From Saccharina japonica (taxonomy: Eukaryota > Sar > Phaeophyceae > Laminariales > Laminariaceae): a DNA stretch of 64,000 nucleotides. The stretch's first letter is position 1. Each line of letters begins with the position of its first letter. The position numbers and the translations under genes are program-made. Where the stretch lies: assembly GCA_008828725.1 (NCBI GenBank), contig MEHQ01000067.1:186001-250000 (forward strand), given 5' to 3'. Below the pieces are notes generated by a model. The model made no database searches, was not told where the DNA came from, and saw only the letters and a list, made by a program, of their open reading frames with translations. Of the stretch, positions 49,035-58,856 are shown one piece after another.

Positions 49035-52000
49035 CAACCACCACCACCACAGCCACAACAACACCAACCCCATCACCAACACCATCACCAACACCGACAA
49101 CAACAGAACAAAATAGCAACACCATTACCACCGACAACATCAGCAACAACAGCAACAACAAAGCTACTGGCGGACCTTGAGCTCAATCGTCGCTGAAGCG
49201 GCGCAGTGGTTCTGCAGCTGCCTCAGGTATGTTTTCTCTCCGCTATCGCTCGCCTCGTAGAACTCGGGTTGTCCTGAACCACGCAGTCAAAAAGAGGCGA
49301 AGAGTAAAAAGAGAGACGTAAGACGAGAAAGCACACAGCGTGAACAAAAAGAACAACAACACAGGCAAAATTAACCACAACCACAGCACAATGACTACGC
49401 CAGCATCAACATCATCACCACGACCATCACCACGATTATCATCACCACAACAACCACCAGCACACTCATCGCATCCAACCCCAACAACAACACCAACGCC
49501 ACAGCCATGGTAAACACGATGCCACCATCACCACCATCACACCGAAAAAAAGAAAAAAGACAGGAACGGAACAAACTGAACCAAAAGGAACAACACAAAC
49601 AAAAACTCACCGGTGAGCTTACTCAACTCCTGCACGTTCAAGCGGTCCACATCCTCGTTCCTGCTGAATAGCCTGGTGAAAGTAGGGCCCCCTCCCGTCC
49701 CACCCTCTTCCCCACCCCCCCCACCACCACCAACAGCACTACCACCCCCGCCCCCCCCGTCACCTTCCCCCGCCGCCCCTCCCCCCGCGGTTCCCCCCCC
49801 ACCCTCCCCCCCCCCCCCCCCCCCCCACCAACAGCACTCCCCCCCCCGCCCCCCCCGTCACCTTCCCCCGCCGCCCCTCCCCCCGCGGTTCCCCCCCCAC
49901 CCTCCCCCCCCCCCCCCCCCCCCCACCAACAGCACTCCCCCCCCCGCCCCCCCCGTCACCTTCCCCCGCCGCCCCTCCCCCCGCGTTGCCACCGCCACCG
50001 TCCCCACCCCCCGGCCCCGGGCACGAATCGCCTCCATTCAGGCGCTCGGTCTCCGCGGCTCGCCGCCGCGCTCGTCCTTGCTCAACCTGGGTACGAGGGG
50101 GCGGAGGGGGGTGACCGGGGGGGGTGTACTTCATTTTCATGCATGGCCGTAGTCGTTAGTCTGGGGGGGGGTGTACTCCTGTCGTGCACGGCCGTAGTCG
50201 TATGACCATAGACCCTCGCATCCCTACAATGCCGGGACGGAGCACGTTGGGTTTTCACCAACCAGGCAGACATTGCTTGCACCAAGCGCGAAGCGCCGTG
50301 AGGTATTGGGCGAGTCGCATGGAGGGTGAGCTGCATCCTGATAAGAACCGCCTCTGAGGCGGACTTGCATATGGACGACAGCCTCCAATGAATTGGGTTA
50401 ATTTCTGGTATGGTCACTCCCAGAGACAGCAATGGGTATTACTATGTATCTGTCTCGTGTGTGCCTCACCATATACACACTACGTGATACCACCATTCCC
50501 CTTGTGCAGAGTTGAGGTTCTCAGCCCCACACAAATGACCTAACAAGACCGCCAGCCTTGGTGACCGCCAAAATAAATAAATAAACGGTACCCTGGTTGT
50601 CTAGCTCACGCAGTGGGAGGCTTGTTTTACAGTGTTGTCGCCAACCGACGCCAAACCAAGGTAAAGTATTGTACAACTACTGCTTGAAACACTAGTGTAG
50701 GTGTACTGCAATGCTACTGCTGCTGCTGCTGTACATGCTACTGATACTGCTGAACATATTACTGACGCTGCCGTAAGTACTGCTGCTGTACATACTCCTA
50801 CTGCTGTAAATGCTTTAGCCGTAAATACTACTGCTGCTGCTGCTGCTGCAGTAAATACTGCTACTGCCGCAAATATTACTGCTTCTGCTAATGCTACGTG
50901 CGACTGCTGTAGTCCTATAGGCTACATCAGTACTGCTCAAAAAAGTATTGGTATTATCTGTTGTTGAACCAGTACTACTGACTGCTGCTGTAACGCTGCT
51001 GCTTTCGTGATAGTACTGCCGACCTACTGGCACCGAGGCCACGTCGAGCTGCCGTAGCTACGCATAGTAGCAGCGGGTGCACCTTTTCAGCGAGCAAGCG
51101 TTGAGCGTGGGGGCTGACCCTTCCCTCCCTCATCTCGTGCAGGATTGAGAGGAACAGCGGGTCCTTCTGACGGAACACCTGCACCACAAAAACGCAGATA
51201 AAATAATCAACAAAGGCGGAGGAGGTCAGGGGAGGGGAGGGCAGGGAGAGGGGGGGTATCAATAATGAGGCAATTCACGGCGGGGGGAAATAGAACGAAT
51301 TAGTAGGGTCGGAGGAGGGGTGGGAGGTGTACTCATATAATACATGGCTGCAGTCATAAGACCATAGACCCTCGCATATGTACAATGCCGGGACGGGGCG
51401 CGTCGGGTTATCACCGACCAGGCAGGCATTGCTTGCCCCAAAGCCCGAAGCGAAACGTGAGGTGTTGGCCGAGTCGCACGTTGGGTGAGGTGCATCCTAC
51501 CGAGAACCGCTCGAGAGGCGGACTTGCGTATTGCGTCCGTCTTTTGCGAAATTCGTAAATTGCAACCTGACCCCAACCCAATTATTAAGAGAAACTTTAA
51601 TTACGTCACAATGAATCAAGACATGACACACTAGGGGTTATATCGAAACAACGAAGCAATTCGCGGAGGGGGGGGGTGATGGGTATATTCAGGCGGCATT
51701 CGAAGAGGGAGAAACGACGAAAATCGGAGGGTTTTCATGTTGTACGATGAGGCGGTAACGCCGATTGGAAACAGCAGTTGAAAACCGAATGCGGAGTTAC
51801 CAGGAGCAGGGTCACCGTGTATTGCACGACAAACCTGCTTTGCCGCGCCAGTTATTTCTACCACCCCCCCCCCGCGCCACAGCCACACCTCTCGGCTGTT
51901 TTGTGGACAGAATTGTTGCAGTGCCTTATCATTGGTGCGGGGCGAAAAAAAAGAATGTACACGAAATGCTGAAGTCCGAAAATGCATACGTGATACGTTT

Positions 52001-55000
52001 CACACACGAGCAACCGACACCGGTCTATCCCAACACTTTGTTTTGTTGCTTGCAGTCCAACCACGTCACAAGCCTACTCCCGTACAAGAACCAACACCAC
52101 CAACCCCAGCACCACCAACGTCAACAGCAACAACATCGCCAGCAGCACCAACAACAACAGCACAAACGCCAACAGCACAAACGCTTAAATCAAAACCAAC
52201 ACCAACACCAACACCAACGCCAACACCCAACACCAACACAAACGCCAACACAAACAACAACGTCAACGCCAACACGACCACCACCAACACCACCAAATAC
52301 ACGACAGAAAGTAAGGCACCACCCCTAAAAGGCATTCCTCCAAAACGACACCACCGCCACATGTGGAAGCGTTGTGAGCTTAAGCTACATTTTTACCAAT
52401 GCGCCGGAAAATAGAAGAAAATAAAAAGAACACCACACCAACACCACCATCACAGCAACACCGCCACCAAAAACAACAACACCAACCGCAACAACACTCT
52501 ACCAAATACACGACAGAAAACAAGGCACCACCTTTATAGGGCATTGATCCAAAACGACACCACCACAAAATGTTGAAATGTGGTGAGGTTAACCTAATTT
52601 TTAGTCGATGCGCCGGGAAATAGAAGAAAAAAAAAATAACATCACACCAATACCACCATCACACCTACACCATCACAGCACAAACACCAACTACAACACA
52701 CCCTCAATACCACTCACCCCCACCACCACCACCCCGACCACCACCAACAGCTATCACCTGTTTCAAGACGATGGACTGATCCACCGACACATCCCAAGTC
52801 TTCGCGTCGAAGCAGAATCTCGTCGTTCCCCGGCCGATGCCGATGGGGGGGAGCTGGAAAAAATCCCCGCACAGCACCAGCTGCACGCCTCCGAAAGGCT
52901 GCGAACTCCCTCTCAGCCTGGATTCCACGGGGGCGGGGGCCGGGGGAAGAAAAGGTCGGGGGGGGGGGGAAGTCTGATAAATGTATATGCTTAAGAAGCG
53001 TACCTGCAGGGGAGGGAAAGCAGGGAATTTCGTTTGTTGTCGTTATTCCTTCGAGGTGGTAAAATGTATACTGGTACCAGGTACTTGGCATCTAGTTCGC
53101 GCGATCGAAGCATAATATAAAACGCGGCTTGCAACGATGAGGTTCGACAACATCCTCGATCTCACAGCTGTCGGGGGTTTTACACACATACATATGTATA
53201 TATATATATATATATACTTTTAAGTATTGGGGGGGCAGGCCATTTTGTGCCTATTCCTTGGGCGGACGGGCAAGAATAAAAACAAAAATCTTGAGATCGC
53301 CACAATTCCATCGTATATGTGTCGCGTGCGTGTCAACTTAATAACTGTACCACTGTGTGCAAGGTTCACCCTGCGAGGCATTCGGACGGACATGGGGTGG
53401 CGCAGGATCAAAAACCTAAGGGCCCGTATTAACCAAGACAGCAGGAAATTCAATTTGGAAAATAAAATCCTGTTTGAATGTGATTTCGCAAAAAAAAAAA
53501 CTGGTTTGCGTCCTATGGGGAATAGTGAATTGCTTGTTCAAACATATATCTGAAATCGAAAAAACGCAGCATGCGACACAACGCCCAGGTGAAAAAAATC
53601 GACTAGAGGAGACGAGAGGGAAGGCATGCGTCGGCGCGTGCGCGCCGCCGCCAGCATATTTTTGCTTTCGGCGGCCCAGGCTAGGAAGCTATCGCTCTCA
53701 GGGTATCTTGGGTGGGCGTAGGGATCCCTGAAACGCCACGGGCGAGACGGGGACGGCCATGGTGTTATCGAAGTCTTGAGCGTATCCTGCTGTTTTTGGG
53801 TCGATCACTCGGTTTTTGATCGGGTTGGAGCATCGAGCTGGTTGAAAAGTTGGGATTGCGACCGCCATGATTGGTTTTGAGGCGCCAACGCCGGGGTACG
53901 CTGTGCTATGGTCTGTAAGCGTGGGCGCAGCTATTGTATCGGTGGCCTCGGGTTGTGGTTCACGTGTTGTCGCCTCGGTCGTGGTCAACGAAGCTACCAA
54001 GAAATGACCAGATTGTACCGGGGGCGTTTGCCCGCCGTGGACATGCCGGTCCAAGTCGGGCCAACTCCTGAATTTGATTTGAATTCTACGCAAAAAAAGG
54101 TCCCCGGATCTTCTTGGTTTTTTCGTCCAATTCAAATTGATTATACCCCAAGATCCTAACATCTGGTGCTGGTGCGTGTGTTGACCAATGAAAAGCGAAT
54201 TTGACTTTTTTTTTTTCCAAATTGAATTTATTTTATATTCGTTTATATGGGCCCTAAACACGTTGTGTGCAGCTACAAAAAATAAAATATAAAAGGCCCA
54301 CCAGGCGTTGAAACCTTCAAGTACATACAGCCTAAAAACCGAAAGGCTATACGTAGCGACCAGTTAAAGGGGATCGGTACAGGCGGCGCATGTTGCGCAG
54401 GGTGTGCGAGCGGAGGCATGCGGCGGCCGAGGTGAAAGCCGCACCAAGGGCGTTCACCCAATCCAGACACGGGACGTCATCGTTGACGTTGGGCGAAAGC
54501 CCAACGGAAAGAATCTCGACGAGGGCCGACCGCAGGCACTCGAGGCGGTCAGGGATCGTAAGTTCGGCGGTGAAATCCCCCTCCCAAGTACACGGGGCCC
54601 GAACAGAGCGACGTCGAAGTCGCTAAGGGAACGTATCTGGGCGGCCACGCGCGCGGTCACGTGGATGTCTTCCCCGACGAAAGCTTGCAGGTCTGCCGGT
54701 GACTCGCCGATGTTCGGGGGGACACGTCCGCGAATAAACCATTGCTTCCGTGAGCCAGGCTTCTTCCAAGCCGCCGAGTCGTCGCTGAGCTGCGATTTTT
54801 GGAGAAGACGCTCCCACGCAGAATCGCCATGCAGCGACCCCCCTCCCCGCGCGGCATGGTTCTCCATACATTGCTGAAAGGCCAACTCCAAGTGAGAGGA
54901 TTGAGAGGCGCAAGCAGCAACCGTATCGGTCATGCCGACCAGGGAGGCAGACAGAGCGTCGACCTTCGCTGACACAGCCCCGATGGTCTCTTTAACGCCG

Positions 55001-56621
55001 AGAAACTCGACCTCGACCTGGCCGGTCCACCGAACGATATCCTCAGACGAGACCACCGCCGCGGCCCCCGCCGCGGCCCCGGGGCCCGAGCCCGGGCCCG
55101 GGAGGGGGTCCGCTGCAGCAGCCTCGACCTGGGCAGTGGCAGCGGCACCGTCTTGAGCCATGGCTCCACCCAGAGCACGAAGAACGGCGGACTTCCAGCA
55201 GCAGCAGTTGAACAGGGCGAACAAGAGAAAGGCAGCACCTCCAAGCAGCAGTAGAACGGGATGAACGAGAGAAGGACAGCGCCCCAAACCAGCGCCAGTC
55301 CGAGAATTCAAACTAGTCCGTACCCCACCTTGTACCTGTATCGCTACCCTGCTTCGCTGCGTGCTTCGCTCGCGAGTCGACGATACAAACTAACCCAGGT
55401 GGGTACGACGAACAGGCTACTCGAGTATAGATAAACCGTACTCATCTGATTGGTTAAACTTCTCCCGTACATGCAAAACACATATTCTCTCGTACCTCGA
55501 TAATATAACGAAAAGTTCCACTGCACTTCCCCATCTGTGTCGCGCGTCATTTACACACTGTACGAACACAGCGATGCCACCGCGGTCCCGGGGAGGAGAC
55601 AAACACAGGGGGTGGACTCGGAGCCCGTTTGGGTGTTGGGGAGAATAGGGGGATAGAGGCGGGGAACCAACTCCTGTGGGGGAGATCGGGGGGGGAGGGT
55701 GGGGGCTGGTAGAGTGCTGGTAAACATATACCTGGTACCTGGTACGAAGCATGAGCCTGGGGGGGGGCGAGGGAGATAGGTGGGGGGGGGGCTGGTAGCA
55801 TAAACTCTGTTTGGGGGGGGGAGGGAAGGGGTAGGAGACGACGCCGTGTATGGTCCAGTGTAGTTCTGCCTCCGTAGCTACAAGGTCAACCTCAATGCAA
55901 CAACGTTATCAGCCAACAGCCGTTTATTGTTGTGTTGGTAAACCCTCAGCACCGCCAGTCCCCCCCCCCCCGCAACCACTCTCCCGCCGACAACAACCCA
56001 CATTTCCCAACCACACCCCGCCCCATATAACAACCGCCTGCAGACAACACGACAAGCTACATACATAAATATCACCTTTGGCCGACGAGGTTGAGCTTGT
56101 CGAACAAGTCCGCCTCCATCATCGAAATCTCGTCGATCACCAGTACCGAGCACTCGTTCCACCTCTTCTTGGCCGCGCGACTCCGCTGAACCCGCCCGAT
56201 CAGCTCATCCACCGGCTGCACATTAGGCGAACGACGACACGGTATTGATAAGGTGACAAAAAAAATACGCACAAAAAACAGACGAAACGGGTATGATGGA
56301 CGAAAAAACAGAACGACGTGCCGGTAATAAACGGAAAAAAAAAACAGAAACATGGAAAAAGAAAAAAAAACGAACTGAAAACGTAAATGAAAAAAGTGTC
56401 CCGCTGCACGCGCCCGAGCAGATATTATCCACAGGCGGTATCATGCACAAGGGTACGCGCGCAATCAACGATGGCTGGTGTGAAAAAGATCATAGGAAAA
56501 TACAAGGAGACAGAAGACGTAAAAGTCGACTAAAAATGAAGTGTACAAGGAACAAAAAGGAAAAGGAAACCAAACGAATATTGGAAAAAAGTTAGGAAAA
56601 AGAAAAGAAAAAAAAAACGAG

Positions 56622-56665
<44 letters not shown>

Positions 56666-58334
56666 ACGTGAACGACGAACGAAACAAAAACATGAGCGAA
56701 AAACAAACGGACGAACTGAAAGCAAGAAAACGAACCAAGCACTCAACGAAGAAACGAACCGAACTAAAAAAATGGACCAAACAAACGACCAATTCACAAA
56801 CGAGAAACGAGCTGAGACCATAAATATTAAAAGCAGGAAAGGCAAGAAATTGAAAACAGAACCAAAAAAAAAAAAAAAACTGAATACCTAATTAAAGCAG
56901 AAAACAAAGCAGGAAACTCAGCAAGAAGACTAAACGAAGTCAAGTAAAAGAGATACACCAATATTTAGGCCAAGTCTCACGGGAGGCGAAACCGCACCAA
57001 GGGTTTTCAATACCTTCGCAGGGATGTTGTCCAAGGGGTGCGCGGGGGGTTCTTGTTTTGTTAAAAAAACTCGTGTACCACACCACACTACAGTCGTGGT
57101 TACTCTATAGTGCCGGCATGTGCCAACAGGAAAGACAGGCGCAATAGCGGCAACCGGCGCTACTCCGGATTGGGGAATGTATAGGTTTTAGTATGGGAAC
57201 GGAAAACTGTGCCAAGCGATATCACCGGCGCTATAGCAGGCAACCGGCGCTATATAGGGACCACTACTGTAATATACTGTAGTACTGTATTCGCCGCCCA
57301 GGCCTCTAGGAAACCCACCTCTTTGCCTAGGCCGATCCCGGCGAAGCTGTGCACGGTACACCCCCCGATGCCCACGGCGGCTTTCCCTAAAAGTTCAAAG
57401 GCGATGGGAGGGAGGGGGGGGGGGCGTACTCATTTGTTGCTTGCTAGTCATTTGACCATTGACCACGCATCCCTTTCGAGACAGAGCACCGGCGGGGGGG
57501 GGGGGGGTGTACTTCATTTTCATGCATGGCCGTAGTCGTATGACCATAGACCCTCGCATCCCTACAATGCCGAGACGGAGCATGTCGGGTTTTCACCGAC
57601 CAGGCAGACGTTGCTAGCACCAAGGGCGAAGCGTCGTGAGGTGTCGGGCGAGTCGCATGAAGGGTGAGCGGGGGGTAGGATGGTACTTAGGGTGGGACGC
57701 CGAACGCCGAACGGATACCTGGAATGTTCCCCCTGATTTTCTTCTATTTTCTGGGGATGTTCATGAGTGATCGTCGTTGGCGCTCATGCTACGATAAGCC
57801 GCGCGTCTGTCGGATGGTAGACGAAAACATGAAAGCATAAGCTGCTACACGTTTGTCGGATGCAGACAAAAGCATGAAAGCATACGTATGCTACTGCACA
57901 TTTGTCGGATGGCGAAGACGATAGCAAAAACAAACAAGAGAGACCAATGGCAGAAAATCAAACAACGTGGACGGACTTCCTGGAAGGTCGAACACGGTGG
58001 TTGCGTTGGTGGTGGTAGTGGTGGTGGTGGTAGTGGCGGTGGTGGTGGTAATGCTGTTGGTAGGGATGGTGGCGGTGGTGGTGGTGGTGGTGGTGGTGAT
58101 GATGGTGCTGTCATTGGTGGGGATGGTGGTGGTGGTGGTGGCGGCGGTGGCGGCGGTGGCGGTGGCGGTGTTGGTGTTGGTGTTGGTGTTGGTGTTGGTG
58201 TTGCAATGGTGTTGGTGGCGGTGGTGGTGGCGGTGGCGGTGGAGTTGGGGATACCGGGAAAAAAAAACAACAACAAACTCACCGGTGGTCCCTGTCATGA
58301 AAGTTCCTGACCCTTTCCCCACGTGTTGAAGCGC
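45902..58334 (-). CDS. PIF1-like: PIF1-family ATP-dependent DNA helicase (partial, at least 11 exons)
   Basis: PIF1 helicases unwind DNA 5' to 3' in the nucleus and mitochondria. Exons in transcript order are 58334-58283, 57386-57319, 56215-56076, 52917-52758, 51178-51083, a Gly-rich segment ending 49611, 49273-49176, 48383-48187, 47875-47809, 46540-46484 and 46015-45902. Phases match at every junction except the Gly-rich one. Motifs in order are TTG-KAAVGIGGCTVHSF (Ia), VLVIDEISMME (II, Walker B), LCGDFFQLPPI (III), KQ-VFRQKDP, NEDVDRLN, VGAKVLLLKNLD..NQLVNGATG, AWALSVHKSQ-GMTIA (V) and AYVALSRATTLDGLELL (VI). The Walker A exon (GxAGTGKT) was not found and should lie further right. The last piece may be 39750-39807. 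Introns of 0.3-3.2 kb are loaded with repeats. The motif set is PIF1, and the introns argue against a Helitron-encoded helicase. Confidence 0.88.
46042..46180. repeat. (GGGAT)n pentanucleotide tract
   Basis: An imperfect TGGGA repeat in the intron just upstream of the motif VI exon. Confidence 0.92.
46484..46540 (-). CDS. PIF1 exon: GMTIANVMVS..MFEYGQ
   Basis: 19 codons, phase 0 to 0. The acceptor is TTGAGCAG and the donor GTATGC. It supplies the G of the HKSQG motif and the FEYGQ that precedes AYVALSRA. Confidence 0.88.
47612..47800. repeat. ~74-bp minisatellite, three copies
   Basis: GAACACCAATTCAAAGCGTT and TCTTGTGATA blocks start at 47612, 47685 and 47759. The array ends right next to the donor of exon 47875-47809. 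Confidence 0.85.
47809..47875 (-). CDS. PIF1 exon: motif V (LAWALSVHKSQ)
   Basis: One base completes an Arg codon, then 22 codons end in AWALSVHKSQ. The acceptor is CTCCCAG and the donor GTGAGA. The HKSQ box is motif V and is diagnostic for PIF1/RecD-type helicases. Confidence 0.9.
48100..48180. repeat. 22-bp minisatellite next to a GC splice donor
   Basis: GACCTACTGCTGGGCCTACTGC repeats three to four times, then runs into GCTT repeats that abut the exon 48383-48187 donor. Confidence 0.85.
48187..48383 (-). CDS. PIF1 exon: VGAKVLLLKNLD..NGATGVV
   Basis: 65 codons plus two bases. The acceptor is CATCCCTCAG. The reading frame only joins the next exon (REMARRLQLPL) if the donor is CAG|GCAAGC, a GC..AG intron. 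No GT in a suitable phase is nearby. The content (GAKVLLLKNLD, LVNGATG) is a typical PIF1 block between motifs IV and V. Confidence 0.88.
48395..48715. repeat. ~65-bp degenerate tandem repeat, about five copies
   Basis: Units contain GTTTAGTTCGGATGTTA, CCCTTTACTCCCACCCAATGG and ACGTTTTAGTG with many changes. The array fills the intron directly upstream of the preceding exon. Confidence 0.7.
48985..49165. repeat. (CAC/CAA)n intronic tract
   Basis: Imperfect CAC, AAC and CAA triplets. Similar tracts lie at 49380-49500 and 52090-52300 in neighbouring introns. Confidence 0.9.
49176..49273 (-). CDS. PIF1 exon: FYEASDSGEKTYLRQL..IELK
   Basis: Two bases complete a Gly codon, then 32 codons end ATIELK and join phase 0 to VGAKVLLLKN. 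The acceptor is GTGGTTCAG and the donor GTCCGC. The charged FYEASDSGE segment sits where PIF1 proteins have a variable linker. Confidence 0.82.
49611..49672 (-). CDS. PIF1 exon: LFSRNEDVDRLNVQELSKLT
   Basis: The segment carries RNEDVDRLN, which matches the N-x-DVDxxN box after the FRQ-D motif. It ends one base into a Gly codon at the donor GTGAGT. The upstream border is unclear: a CACCAG acceptor would start it at 49672, but the frame also runs on into Gly-rich sequence. Confidence 0.75.
49673..50086 (-). CDS. Uncertain Gly-rich segment of the PIF1 gene (exon or intron)
   Basis: After an acceptor ACCCAG at 50087 the minus strand can continue phase 0 from the preceding exon as VEQGRARRRAAETERLNGGD. 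It then enters a long poly-Gly run encoded by C/G homopolymers. The frame of that start and the frame of LFSRNEDVD differ by one, so either an intron lies here or a homopolymer length is wrong. A 98-bp repeat (49761, 49859, 49957) makes up much of it. Confidence 0.35.
49755..49990. repeat. 98-bp C-rich minisatellite, three copies
   Basis: CACCTTCCCCCGCCGCCCCT starts copies at 49761, 49859 and 49957, separated by C runs of about 20. Sequencing errors in the C runs are likely. Confidence 0.9.
50115..50345 (+). repeat. Local intronic repeat R2 (with an extra partial head)
   Basis: A short first head (G run, GTGTACTTCATTTTCATGCA) is followed at 50160 by a full R2 copy down to GTGAGCTGCATCCTG. 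On the minus strand about 50 codons remain open, as in two other copies. Confidence 0.75.
50700..51010. repeat. Trinucleotide (CTG/TAC)-rich intronic tract
   Basis: Imperfect CTGCTG and TACTGC triplets between two PIF1 exons. Confidence 0.85.
51083..51178 (-). CDS. PIF1 exon: VFRQKDPLFLSIL..LLAEK
   Basis: 32 codons, phase 0 to 0. The acceptor is GTGGTGCAG and the donor GTGCAC. It begins VFRQKD and continues with ILHEMREG and AQRLLAEK, the usual order in PIF1 after LKQ. Confidence 0.9.
51310..51520 (+). repeat. Local intronic repeat R2
   Basis: GGTGTACTCATATAATACATG, ACAATGCCGGGACGGGGCGC, ATCACCGACCAGGCAGGCAT and GGCCGAGTCGCAC mark a further copy in the same orientation. Confidence 0.75.
52290..52690. 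repeat. ~208-bp tandem duplication in an intron
   Basis: ACCAAATACACGACAGAAA, GGCACCACC, CCAAAACGACACCACC and GATGCGCCGG..AATAGAAGAAAA occur in the same order at about 52292 and 52500. Confidence 0.8.
52758..52917 (-). CDS. PIF1 exon: motif III (LCGDFFQLPPI)
   Basis: One base completes an Arg codon, then 53 codons run from LRGSSQPFGGVQ to SIVLKQ. The acceptor is GAATCCAG and the donor GTGATA. GDFFQLPP is motif III, and FDAKTW is the segment that follows it in PIF1. Confidence 0.92.
53420..54254 (-). mobile_element. PIF/Harbinger-like non-autonomous element, copy B
   Basis: Inverted ends are GGGCCCGTATTAACCAAGAC on the left and GGGCCCATATAAACGAATAT on the right (reversed), each flanked by TAA (53417-53419, 54255-54257). 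Both ends continue into AATTCAATTTGGAAAA. The interior, read on the minus strand, matches copy A at 16430-16700 in order, including GCGCCCACGGCTACAGACCA-like, ATCATGGCGGTCGCAA and AGCTTCCTAGCCTGGGCC-like blocks. It lies in a PIF1 intron. A minus-strand ORF of up to 187 codons covers most of it but has no transposase motif that I recognise. Confidence 0.78.
54347..55161 (-). pseudogene. Intron-nested hypothetical ORF with an apparent frameshift
   Basis: From the ATG at 55161 (context GAGCCATGG) the frame runs through an Ala/Gly/Pro-rich stretch. A region of regular hydrophobic spacing follows (VEVEFLGVKETIGAVSAKVD), then KQWFIRGRVPPN and DFDVALFGPR. Just after that the protein-like signal jumps frame: the next frame reads TWEGDFTAELTIPDRL, ALVEILSVGLSPN and LDWVNALGAAF and stops at 54347. 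A duplicated GT (54590-54593) would explain the shift. The ORF can also be read from an upstream ATG at 55311. No known domain is recognised. It lies in the 3.2-kb intron, on the same strand as the PIF1 gene, so it may be a mobile-element or retro-inserted gene. Confidence 0.5.
56076..56215 (-). CDS. PIF1 exon: Walker B (VLVIDEISMME)
   Basis: 46 codons plus two bases. The acceptor is AATGTGCAG and the donor GTGATA. VLVIDEISMM is motif II, whose DE binds the magnesium/ATP water. It is preceded by PVDELIGRVQ and a basic RSRAAKKRW. Confidence 0.92.
56614..56668. repeat. (GAAAAC)n hexanucleotide tract
   Basis: About nine units of ACGAAA, located in an A-rich intron. Confidence 0.92.
57319..57386 (-). 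CDS. PIF1 exon: motif Ia (KAAVGIGGCTVHSFAGIGLG)
   Basis: Two bases complete Gly, then 22 codons read KAAVGIGGCTVHSFAGIGLG and KE. The acceptor is CTTTTAG and the donor GTGGGT. This matches the TGxAAxxxGGxTxHSFxGIG block that follows the P-loop in PIF1. Confidence 0.92.
57410..57668 (+). repeat. Adjacent R1 and R2 local repeats
   Basis: R1 (G run, GTACTCATTTGTTGCTTGC, TTTGACCATTGACCACGCAT) is directly followed by R2 (G run, GTGTACTTCATTTTCATGCA, ACAATGCCGAGACGGAGCAT). R1 begins only about 25 bp from the acceptor of the exon at 57386. Confidence 0.78.
58000..58245. repeat. (GGT/GGC)n intronic tract
   Basis: GGTGGT and TTGGTG repeats, open in two frames on each strand. They fill the intron between the two most upstream PIF1 exons. 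Confidence 0.92.
58283..58334 (-). CDS. PIF1 exon upstream of motif Ia (GTFMTGTTG)
   Basis: 17 codons plus one base read ALQHVGKGSGTFMTGTT. The acceptor is TTGCGAAG and the donor GTGAGT. It fits the strand between the P-loop helix and motif Ia, with the TGTTG half of the motif. Confidence 0.78.
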
Positions 58335-58746
58335 CTTCGCAAGACAAAGATAAGACAAAACAGGTGCGAACGTAAAAGTGGGATCGGGAGAGCATTGCGG
58401 GAACGGCGGTGACAGGGGTTATACCTTCAGCGCCCGAGTGCAACAGCGTAAAACAAAAAAGCCTGCAAAAGCGGGGATCGGGGATTGGCTCGTGCGGTGC
58501 AAAGGGGGGCATTGTGGAGGGGGTGTGGGGGGGCGAGGCGGGGAGGGCACTGTGTATATAAGCCCTGTCCCGGTTTCAACGCGGTGGCTTGACAAATACT
58601 TGACTTTACGCCCTGACTATATCCAAGTCGTTCGTCCCGAAAACCGCTTGCGGGGGACCATAGTAATACCAGTATAGTTATAAAAACCTACGATGGATGT
58701 ACCCCCCTATGTGTTTACAGCAACACATTTGATAACATTTTAATAC

Positions 58747-58856
58747 TATTACGGAGGACCATAGTAAATAGGACCTACGGTACGCAAGAAAACCTCTGTA
58801 TCTTCCCTATTTTTACTAACAATACTTGGTCCTATTTACCATGGTCCCCCGTAATA
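58747..58856. mobile_element. Miniature hairpin element (TA-flanked)
   Basis: The 110-bp segment is bounded by inverted repeats of 29 bp with two mismatches (TATTACGGAGGACCATAGTA and its mirror, then AATAGGACC). A third partial copy of the end (GGGGGACCATAGTAATA) lies at 58649-58666. TA at both ends could be the target duplication. The stem would be stable as RNA. Confidence 0.72.

Noticed and set aside
45902-58334. Helitron-encoded RepHel origin for the helicase exons
   Set aside because: No HUH Rep domain is present, introns are numerous, and the motif VI form AYVALSRATTLDGL is the usual host PIF1 type.
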